Part shown: positions 51,854 through 58,048 of the stretch, piece by piece
Layout of the letters: each line of letters opens with the position of its first letter
Position numbering within the stretch: the stretch's first letter is position 1
Assembly (NCBI RefSeq): GCF_001712795.1
Contig: NZ_KV757608.1
Location: 1 to 58,048, forward strand
Direction of reading: 5' to 3'
Length of the DNA stretch: 58,048 nucleotides
Origin: Nostoc sp. KVJ20
GTDB taxonomy: Bacteria > Cyanobacteriota > Cyanobacteriia > Cyanobacteriales > Nostocaceae
The notes under the pieces: generated by a model
Databases searched by the model: none
What the model saw: only the letters and a program-made list of their open reading frames with translations
What the model was told of the DNA's origin: nothing
Program-made: the position numbers and the translations under genes

Positions 51854-52597
51854 CTAATGACTCTTGACTTTTAAAGTTTGCAGTTGTTTTTCGAGTTCTT
51901 CGATGCGCGAGAGCAAAGAACGAATCACGGTTGCTTCCACATCGGGTAGCTTTCCATGTTCTAAGGGAGAAAGGCTGACGCCGCTTTCGTTGCGAGAAAT
52001 AATTCGGCCGGGGATTCCCACAACTGTGGAGTCGCTGGGGACATTTTGCAAGACAATGGAACCTGCACCAATACGGACGCGATCGCCAATTTGCAGATTA
52101 CCCAAAACTTTCGCACCCGCCCCAATCACTGCATTTTTGCCGACTGTGGGATGACGCTTACCAGTTTCTTTACCAGTTCCGCCAAGGGTGACGCCCTGAT
52201 AAATCAGTGTATAGTCGCCGACGATCGCAGTTTCGCCAATGACTACACCCATTCCGTGGTCGATAAACACGCCTTGACCAATCTCTGCACCTGGGTGAAT
52301 TTCAATTCCCGTCAAAAATCGCCCCAAATGAGAAATTAAACGGGGGATAAAACCGACTCCTCGACCATGTAACCAGTGAGCAAGACGATGCAAACATAGC
52401 GCGTGCAATCCAGGGTAGCAAAACACCACTTCTAGCCAATTCCGTGCGGCTGGATCGCGCTCAAAAATAATGCGAAAATCACTCAATAATGGCTCAAAAA
52501 AAACGCCAGAGAGGAGATTTTTCAGCATGGATGTATGGGCAGAATCCTGCGTTTTGGTACTTGGGGGATTGCTAATACTGTCTAAAGACTGTTGCAT
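51854..52597 (-). CDS. nifP: Serine O-acetyltransferase (NifP-type)
   Basis: A 247-residue CysE-family enzyme making O-acetylserine for cysteine, and thereby for Fe-S clusters. The left-handed beta-helix core is seen from about 80 to 195: [39 protein letters not shown] with the catalytic His region (DHG), [15 protein letters not shown] and [11 protein letters not shown]. The position before the nifV group marks it as NifP, the copy dedicated to nitrogen fixation, rather than the housekeeping CysE. There is a 35-residue N-terminal extension rich in Ser and Thr. Confidence 0.92.
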   Translation of the reverse strand: MQQSLDSISNPPSTKTQDSAHTSMLKNLLSGVFFEPLLSDFRIIFERDPAARNWLEVVFCYPGLHALCLHRLAHWLHGRGVGFIPRLISHLGRFLTGIEIHPGAEIGQGVFIDHGMGVVIGETAIVGDYTLIYQGVTLGGTGKETGKRHPTVGKNAVIGAGAKVLGNLQIGDRVRIGAGSIVLQNVPSDSTVVGIPGRIISRNESGVSLSPLEHGKLPDVEATVIRSLLSRIEELEKQLQTLKVKSH

Positions 52598-52769
52598 CGG
52601 TAATGTCTATCTGGTAAAAGAGTCATCTGCTATTTTTATGCTTATATCAGGTGACATCCAACTCGATACAAAACTCAATGCTGATTGGATTTATTGGATT
52701 GATTAAGGTTGTACTCAAACGCTAAAACCCCGACTCAAGATAAACTTAAAATTTGTCTTGGGGTAGGGG

Positions 52770-52799
52770 CACTAGTGTTTAACAATGGGGGTACTAGTA
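52770..52799. promoter_or_regulatory. Twin 8-bp palindromes with ACTAGT core
   Basis: CACTAGTG (52770-52777) and TACTAGTA (52792-52799) are perfect palindromes 22 bp apart centre to centre, close to two DNA helical turns, with GGGGCA/GGGGGT just before each. They lie about 175-200 bp upstream of the nifP start and could bind a dimeric regulator. Confidence 0.35.
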
Positions 52800-53357
52800 T
52801 TTTTGGGGCAGGGTTTAAGAATTTCTGTTCACGCTACAAGAAACTTTACCCGTAAGCTTTTGCTAAGATTTTATCAAGATATTTTGCAATATATTAAGCT
52901 GTACTCAGATGCACTCAAATAAGAGTTAGATTAGACTACAAATCAATATTCTGTATCTCCTATTACTATTAGTATCTTATTATTTGGATAGGCGAAAGAC
53001 AGGTTTCTTTATTTTCTTTTAGGATTTGCTGTCTGTATGTATGTATACGTTTCAAAATATAGTTATCGCTCATAGTGAATATCTTATTATATAGATGTGT
53101 TGAAAGAAAGCATTTCAATGAGTGCAAATATAGGAATCCGATTTGATTACTGAATCATTCAAGTAAAACAACAGGGTTTTTCCTTGTGCAGCAAATTATA
53201 GAATGGGCAAATGTACCTACCAAATTAGCGATGTGTGCCAAATCCTTTCTGAGGACAATCCAAAACTGAGGACTAAGAACTAACTTTGACTACTTTTAGT
53301 ATTTCTTCAATTGTTCTAAATAAACAGCAACCTACATCATAATGCTGTTACATCTTT

Positions 53358-53383
53358 GTTAAGAATAGTTACAGCTTCTTAAC
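53358..53383. promoter_or_regulatory. Operator-like inverted repeat before the NADH dehydrogenase gene
   Basis: GTTAAGAA and TTCTTAAC form a perfect 8-bp inverted repeat with a 10-bp spacer (centres 18 bp apart), ending 17 bp before the ATG and just ahead of the AAGGG ribosome site. It could be an operator or an mRNA hairpin. Confidence 0.4.
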
Positions 53384-53400
53384 ACAAGGGCATATTTCTT

Positions 53401-54747
53401 ATGGCAGTTGGAATTAATAAGAATGCACCACATCAAGTTGTAATCGTTGGTGGCGGTTTTGGTGGACTGTATGCAGCAAAGGGTCTGAATGCAGCGAATG
53501 TAAATGTTACTCTCATTGATAAACGCAACTTTCACCTATTTCAGCCGCTTTTATATCAAGTTGCCACAGGTACATTATCACCTTCTGATATCTCTGCACC
53601 ATTGCGATCTGTATTCAGCAAAAGCAAGAATACAAAGGTGTTGTTGGGAGAAGTAAGTGAGATTGATCCAAAAGCACAACAAGTTATTTTGGGTGATGAA
53701 GTAGTACCTTATGATACTTTAATTGTTGCCACAGGTGCGAACCATTCCTATTTTGGTAAGGATCATTGGGAAGAAGTTGCTCCTGGTTTGAAAACTGTAG
53801 AAGATGCGATAGAAATGCGTCGCCGGATATTTGGCGCATTTGAAGCAGCAGAAAAAGAAACTGATCCTGAAAAACGCCGTGCTTGGTTGAGTTTTGTGAT
53901 TGTGGGGGGTGGCCCGACTGGTGTAGAATTAGCGGGTGCGATCGCAGAGTTGGCATACAAAACTCTCAAAGAAGATTTCCGCAGCATCGACACCTCAGAA
54001 ACGAGAATTTTACTATTACAAGGTGGCCCTCGCATCCTCCCACACATGGCGCCAGAGTTATCGGCATCAGCAGCAGTATCTTTGCAAAAGTTGGGTATAG
54101 AACTCCACACTCACACCAGGGTGACAAATATTGAAGGTGATATTGTTACTTTCAAGCAAGACAATGAATTTACAGAAATTGCCTCAAAAACTATCTTGTG
54201 GGCAGCAGGTGTTCAAGGTTCGCCAATGGGGAAAGTCTTAGCAGAAACTACAGGTGTAGAGCGCGATTACTCTGGGCGTGTAATTGTAGAACCTGACTTG
54301 TCTATCGAGGGTTATGACAACATTTTCGTAATTGGAGATTTAGCCAACTTCTCCCATCAAGATGCTAAACCTTTACCTGGTGTTGCACCCGTAGCTAAAC
54401 AACAAGGAGAGTATGTAGGTAAACTAATTCAACGACGGCTTCAAGGTAAGACTTTGCCACAATTTCATTACAACGATGTGGGTAGTTTGGCGATGATTGG
54501 GCAAAATTTAGCTGTTGTAGATTTAGGCTTAATCAAACTCACAGGTTTCCTTGCTTGGGCATTTTGGCTACTAGTCCACATCTACTTCTTAATCGAGTTT
54601 GACACCAAATTACTAGTAGTATTTCAGTGGGCGTGGAATTATATCACTCGTAATCGTCGCTCTAGATTGATTACAGGTCGAGAAGCTTTTGTAGAACCAA
54701 AAACTGTTAACGATAGCGTGCAAGAGCCTTCTGTGACATCTCTGTAA
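53401..54747 (+). CDS. Type II NADH dehydrogenase (NDH-2)
   Basis: A 448-residue single-subunit flavoprotein passing electrons from NAD(P)H to quinone without proton pumping. Features: HQVVIVGGGFGGLYAAKGL (FAD fold) at the start, FQPLLYQVATGTLSP, VIVGGGPTGVELAGAI (NAD(P)H fold) near residue 165, and FVIGDLANFSH near 310. Near 380-410 a hydrophobic patch (FLAWAFWLLVHIYFLIEF) probably associates with the membrane. Cyanobacteria usually carry several such ndb genes, thought to sense redox state; which one this is cannot be told. The start is at ATG 53401 with AAGGG 10 nt upstream. Confidence 0.93.
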   Translation: MAVGINKNAPHQVVIVGGGFGGLYAAKGLNAANVNVTLIDKRNFHLFQPLLYQVATGTLSPSDISAPLRSVFSKSKNTKVLLGEVSEIDPKAQQVILGDEVVPYDTLIVATGANHSYFGKDHWEEVAPGLKTVEDAIEMRRRIFGAFEAAEKETDPEKRRAWLSFVIVGGGPTGVELAGAIAELAYKTLKEDFRSIDTSETRILLLQGGPRILPHMAPELSASAAVSLQKLGIELHTHTRVTNIEGDIVTFKQDNEFTEIASKTILWAAGVQGSPMGKVLAETTGVERDYSGRVIVEPDLSIEGYDNIFVIGDLANFSHQDAKPLPGVAPVAKQQGEYVGKLIQRRLQGKTLPQFHYNDVGSLAMIGQNLAVVDLGLIKLTGFLAWAFWLLVHIYFLIEFDTKLLVVFQWAWNYITRNRRSRLITGREAFVEPKTVNDSVQEPSVTSL

Positions 54748-55366
54748 CTTCAGGTATCACAGCTTAGTTAACGTTGGTACAAGGGTCTATTAGAGTGATG
54801 AGTGCTGTGTAGTGAAAAATCTTGGGCAAAGATTTGCTGTTCCAGGAAAAGAATATGGGGATGAAATACCGCCCTCAGCAATTTTGGCAATTTGGCATTT
54901 CATGACTTCGAGTTGCAGTTTTAATGGAGATATCAACACAAAGGGACAGTGAAGAAGTTGTAAGAGGGATAAGGTAAAACTTTCCGCTTCTGATGTCCCA
55001 GCTATGCCAGTTGTCAAATGAGTGCTGTAGAATAGCTCTACATCATTGATACAGCGCTCAACAGAGTTAATTTCCCGCTCTGCAACTGGCTAGAAATCAA
55101 CAAAACCAAATATAGCGGTTCTCATTTTGATGCAATACACTTTGACCTCTCTCCAAACCTCTCTCCTAAAAGGAGAGAGGCTTTGAATTTTACTCCTCTT
55201 CCCTTGTAGGGAAGGGGCTGGGGGTTAGGTCTGTATTACACTCAACTGATAACCGCTATATAGCCGAGATAGCAAAACCCTTGTCAATGACAGTCTTGAC
55301 AGTTTCTACCAGAAGTAGGTCGTGCTTAAGCGATAATAAATACATTTGCTTATAGATTGCACAGTT
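54748..55366. other. Intergenic, 619 bp, with a MITE
   Basis: Only a 150-bp MITE (55111-55260) is recognised. An open frame of 75 codons on the minus strand (54790-55017) has no support and is not counted as a gene. Confidence 0.6.
55111..55260. mobile_element. MITE with about 30-bp TATAGCGGTT terminal inverted repeats
   Basis: The ends TATAGCGGTTCTCA and (complement) TATAGCGGTTATCA continue into ...AATACA, giving about 30-bp inverted termini with roughly eight mismatches. The inside (CTCTCCAAACCTCTCTCC, then a hairpin CTCTCTCC...GGAGAGAG, then CTTCCCTTGTAGGGAAG) has no coding frame. TA on both sides suggests a TA target site. Total length is 150 bp, which fits a non-autonomous element moved by a transposase encoded elsewhere. 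Confidence 0.85.
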
Positions 55367-57421
55367 ATGATCTGCTGCCTAAATCCAGCTTGCCACAATC
55401 CGCCCAATCCTGATGGCACAATGTTTTGCTGTAACTGCGGCACAGGATTGGTGGTGTTGAGAAACCGTTATCGTCCGATAAAAACATTAGGTGGCGGGGG
55501 ATTTGGTAAAACCTATTTAGCAGAAGATTTAGACAAGCTGAATGAATATTGTGTTATCAAGCAATTTGCGCCGCGAGTACAGGGAACTGCGGCAAAAAAC
55601 AAAGCCACAAAACTATTTGAGCAAGAAGCAAGGCGACTGCAACAACTAGGAGAAGATCCGCAGATTACCACGCTGTTGGCGTACTTTGAAGAAGAAAATA
55701 ATCTGTATTTAGTGCAGCAGTTTATCAACGGGCAGAATTTATTAGCTGAATTAAAACAACAGGGAACTTTCAACGCAGAAAAAATCTGGGAAGTTTTGCT
55801 TGATTTATTAAATATCCTGAAAACGGTTCATCAGCACAAAGTTATTCACCGCGATATCAAACCAGAAAATATCATTCGTCGCAGCACTGACGGCAAGTTA
55901 GTCTTGATAGATTTTGGGATTTCCAAGCAACTCACCATGACAGTTATCACTAACCCAGTAACAAGAATTGGTTCCCCAGGTTATGCGCCATTAGAACAAA
56001 TACAGGATGGTAAAGCTTATCCAGCAAGTGATTTATATAGTGTTGGTGCAACTTGCTTTCACTTACTGAGTGGAATTCACCCTTGGATAATGTGGGAACA
56101 ACAAGGTTATGGGTGGGTTTCTTCTTGGCGGGAGCATTTGCAACAACCACAAAGCAGCGAATTGGAGAAGATTCTTGATAAGTTACTGCAAAAAGATTAT
56201 CAGCAACGTTACCAATCTGCTGAAGAAGCTTTACAGGATTTTAGTTCACTGTTACCATCACTTTCACCAGTACACTCAACTCAGGCAGTAGGTGTAAATC
56301 AATCATCATCATCATTCCCTGCTACATTACCCCATCAGCCTCAAACTGGAACATCACCAGCACCAGTAAAGCCAAAAGTATCGCTACAAAACGCATCTAG
56401 ACAAAATACTAATTGGAGAACAAGATTCTTGGTAGGTGCTGCTATTTCAATAGTTGGAACTCAAATATATGGTTATTTTCGCTATGGCTTGTTTCCGACT
56501 AATCCGATATCTGTAATCACTAGCAAAGATAGCGATGTTTTCTTACAGAAAACCCTCACAGGAAATTCTGACGAGGTTCTTTCCGTCGCCATCAGCCCAG
56601 ATGGCAACACCCTTGTCAGTGGTGATCGTGGTTATACGATCAAACTGTGGAATCTGGCGACCGGAGAGCAAATCCGCACCCTCACAGGACATTCCTTTTT
56701 GGTTAATTCCGTGGCCATCAGCCCAGATGGCAACACTCTTGCTAGTGTTGTTTGGCCCAACAGCTCCATTGAACTGTGGAATCTCCCAACCGGAGAGCAA
56801 ATCCACACCATCAAAGGGCATTCTAACGTGGTTCGTTCCGTCGCCTTCAGCCCAGATGGCAACACCCTTGCCAGTGGTAGTGTTGATGGAAGCATCAAAC
56901 TGTGGAATCTGGCAACAGGAGAGCAAATTCGCACCCTCAAAGGGCATTCTGACGAAGTTAAGTCCGTCGCCTTCAGCCCAGATGGCAACACCCTTGCCAG
57001 TGGTAGTTTTGACAACACCATCAAACTGTGGAATCTAGCAACAGGAGAGCAAATCCGCACCCTCACAGGGCATTCTAACGATGTTAAGTCCGTCGCCATC
57101 AGCCCAGATGGCAAAACCCTTGCCAGTGGTAGTTATGACAACACCATCAAACTGTGGAATCTGGCAACAGGAGAGCTAATCCGCACCCTTACAGGGCATT
57201 CTAACGAAGTTAATTCCGTCGCCATCAGCCCAGATGGCAAAACCCTTGTCAGTGGTAGTTGGGACAAAACGATCAAACTGTGGAATCTAGCAACAGGAGA
57301 GCTAATCCACACTCTCACAGGGCATTCTACCCCGGTTAGTTCCCTCGCTTTTAGCCCAGATGGTAAAACCCTTGCCAGTGGTAGTTTTGACAATACCATC
57401 AAAATTTGGCGGCTAAAGTAG
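55367..57421 (+). CDS. Serine/threonine protein kinase with zinc ribbon and seven WD40 repeats
   Basis: A 684-residue membrane-anchored kinase. Order: an N-terminal Cys-rich ribbon (MICCLNPACHNPPNPDGT and FCCNCG), a kinase domain at about 35-305 (LGGGGFGKTYLAED, catalytic HRDIKPENII, DFGIS for the DFG motif), a Ser/Pro-rich linker, a membrane helix near 365, and then seven WD40 blades of 42 residues (about 395-684) each with GHS and SPDG-KTLASGS-IKLWNLATGE, enough for a closed propeller. The ATG at 55367 gives the common MICC start. Blades are very similar at DNA level, implying recent repeat turnover. Confidence 0.94.
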   Translation: MICCLNPACHNPPNPDGTMFCCNCGTGLVVLRNRYRPIKTLGGGGFGKTYLAEDLDKLNEYCVIKQFAPRVQGTAAKNKATKLFEQEARRLQQLGEDPQITTLLAYFEEENNLYLVQQFINGQNLLAELKQQGTFNAEKIWEVLLDLLNILKTVHQHKVIHRDIKPENIIRRSTDGKLVLIDFGISKQLTMTVITNPVTRIGSPGYAPLEQIQDGKAYPASDLYSVGATCFHLLSGIHPWIMWEQQGYGWVSSWREHLQQPQSSELEKILDKLLQKDYQQRYQSAEEALQDFSSLLPSLSPVHSTQAVGVNQSSSSFPATLPHQPQTGTSPAPVKPKVSLQNASRQNTNWRTRFLVGAAISIVGTQIYGYFRYGLFPTNPISVITSKDSDVFLQKTLTGNSDEVLSVAISPDGNTLVSGDRGYTIKLWNLATGEQIRTLTGHSFLVNSVAISPDGNTLASVVWPNSSIELWNLPTGEQIHTIKGHSNVVRSVAFSPDGNTLASGSVDGSIKLWNLATGEQIRTLKGHSDEVKSVAFSPDGNTLASGSFDNTIKLWNLATGEQIRTLTGHSNDVKSVAISPDGKTLASGSYDNTIKLWNLATGELIRTLTGHSNEVNSVAISPDGKTLVSGSWDKTIKLWNLATGELIHTLTGHSTPVSSLAFSPDGKTLASGSFDNTIKIWRLK

Positions 57422-57707
57422 TAAGTGCTGAGTTAGCAGTTTTGAGTATTTAGCTGAAAACACAAAAAATAAGTAAAATTTACCAACAACACAGCCTGAT
57501 TAATCCTGATTGTTCTCTGTCTGGATTCTTTGAGCGATGGAGATGTACTAGTAAGCGATTAATCAAGATTATCTGGGTCTATGCCAAGCGATATCAAATG
57601 ACAAACCGCTACGCGTCTACGCAATTTTTCTGCATACCAATTCGTAATCGAGAAAAATTAACTTAAACTAAAATCAAGATGACTTGCTCTTAAATCTGGA
57701 AAAAACT
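57422..57707. other. Intergenic, 286 bp
   Basis: No gene or clear signal is seen; it contains GCTACGCGTCTACGC, a short dispersed-repeat type, near 57610. Confidence 0.5.
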
Positions 57708-57938
57708 ATGGTTAATACTTATGACGACATTTTCAATACTGCATTGTCCTTACCTCCAGGGTTAAGAGCAATGCTTGCTGAACATTTATTTAAAAGTCTG
57801 GATGCTGAAAATCAAGCAGAAATAGATGCTATTTGGGCAGAAGAAGCAGAGAAAAGATTTCAAGCTGTTGAACAAGGCGAAGTTACTTTAATTCCTGGTG
57901 AACAAGTATTGCGAGAGCTACGTTCTAGGAGTAAGTAA
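57708..57938 (+). CDS. Addiction-module antitoxin (RelE/ParE partner)
   Basis: A 76-residue acidic helical protein of the addiction-module family: MVNTYDDIFNTALSLPPGLR, AMLAEHLFKSLDAEN and IWAEEAEKRFQAVEQGEV with LIPGEQVLRELRSR at the end. Such proteins pair with RelE/ParE-type toxins. The ATG at 57708 is chosen over an upstream TTG at 57684. The stop codon TAA overlaps the ATG of the next frame (TAATG), the usual arrangement. Confidence 0.85.
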   Translation: MVNTYDDIFNTALSLPPGLRAMLAEHLFKSLDAENQAEIDAIWAEEAEKRFQAVEQGEVTLIPGEQVLRELRSRSK

Positions 57939-58048
57939 TGGCTTATAATTTTCATCCTGAGAGGTTGTTTGAAAAGTGGTTAGCTGTGATTTTCAGCACC
58001 TCTTGATCCCCCCTAGCCCCCCTTAAAAAGCAGGGTGGTTTCATACAA
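57938..58048 (+). pseudogene. RelE/ParE-type toxin start, cut by a dispersed repeat
   Basis: The frame starts MAYNFHPE, a typical beginning for RelE/ParE-family toxins (commonly MxYxFHPEA). After the eighth codon it becomes RLFEKWLAVIFSTS-stop, encoded by a GAGGTTGTTTGAAAAGTGG-type repeat. It stops at TGA 58004-58006, and the rest to the window edge is repeat sequence (CCCCCCTAGCCCCCCTTAAA). The toxin gene is therefore probably interrupted; whether its remainder exists beyond the edge is unknown. Confidence 0.7.
57960..58048. repeat. Dispersed repeat at the right window edge
   Basis: It begins GAGAGGTTGTTTGAAAAG and continues with TTGATCCCCCCTAGCCCC and CTTAAAAAGCAGGG, a kind of element common between genes in Nostoc-type genomes. 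Its other end is outside the window. Confidence 0.7.

Larger units (their letters stand above)
52598..53400. other. Intergenic, 803 bp, divergent promoters of nifP and the NADH dehydrogenase
   Basis: No gene is seen. Two regulatory candidates are listed separately: paired ACTAGT palindromes at 52770-52799 and a GTTAAGAA/TTCTTAAC inverted repeat at 53358-53383. The rest is AT-rich and unstructured to the eye. Confidence 0.5.

Noticed and set aside
54790..55017. 75-codon open frame on the minus strand after the NADH dehydrogenase gene
   Set aside because: No ribosome site, no known motif, odd composition, and it lies in a region otherwise made of non-coding and repeat sequence.
56535..57402. 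Several open frames on both strands within the WD40 region
   Set aside because: They repeat with the 126-bp period of the WD40 blades and are byproducts of that coding repeat.

Overview
The window reads as chromosome of a filamentous, heterocyst-type cyanobacterium (Nostoc/Anabaena group). The evidence is a nifP-nifV-nifZ-nifT cluster, photosynthetic gap2, ictB, a thylakoid-lumen cyclophilin of the CYP38 type, cyanoexosortase and PEP-CTERM genes, frequent GCGATCGC (HIP1) octamers, many heptanucleotide repeat arrays between genes, and several Uma2-type putative nuclease genes. No tRNA, rRNA, CRISPR array or transposase gene was recognised.

Layout. 1-7.7 kb: the 5' part of a CHAT-protease gene running off the left edge, an aspartoacylase-like gene, a cytochrome P450, a histidine phosphatase, a PEP-CTERM secreted protein, a CsbD-like stress protein and a protein made of 19-residue RPI repeats. 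7.9-16.4 kb: uvrB, then an inserted block bounded by a 77-bp direct repeat and holding a small P-loop kinase gene and an integron attC-like stretch; a Uma2 gene broken by one stop codon, an intact Uma2 gene, a toxin-antitoxin locus with a decayed PIN toxin, membrane/TPR/MEKHLA genes and two tandem rhomboid proteases. 16.5-23.5 kb: an exopolysaccharide/exosortase block read leftward (DegT aminotransferase, cyanoexosortase, exosortase partner, OPX export protein, Wzc-like P-loop protein). 24-35.7 kb: a histidine-kinase-like protein lacking the phosphorylated His, ictB, smpB, a NarL-type regulator, a low-molecular-weight phosphatase, ybaB, murC-murB, nadD, gap2. 35.8-48 kb: thiL, Uma2 genes, CYP38-like cyclophilin, efp-accB, an ArsR regulator, a GerMN protein, proS, a PlsC-like acyltransferase, a second toxin-antitoxin pair with a frameshifted PIN toxin, and a PD-(D/E)XK-like protein. 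48.4-52.6 kb: the nif accessory cluster. 53.4-58 kb: type II NADH dehydrogenase, a 150-bp MITE, a Ser/Thr kinase with seven WD40 repeats, and a third toxin-antitoxin pair whose toxin start runs into a dispersed repeat at the window edge.

How it fits together. The nif genes supply homocitrate (nifV), maturation or accessory factors (nifZ, nifT) and O-acetylserine for cysteine and Fe-S supply (nifP). The 16.5-23.5 kb block couples sugar modification, polysaccharide export and PEP-CTERM processing at the cell surface; a likely substrate of the exosortase lies at 4.7-5.8 kb. Most other genes are housekeeping. The unusual aspect is genome decay and repeat invasion: three toxin-antitoxin loci keep the antitoxin but have damaged toxins, one nuclease gene carries a nonsense codon, and heptamer-type repeats have entered the reading frames of thiL and the CHAT gene. 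I found no clearly new multi-gene system. The best candidates for something undescribed are the cassette-like insertion after uvrB, the RPI-repeat protein, and the set of toxin-less antitoxins.
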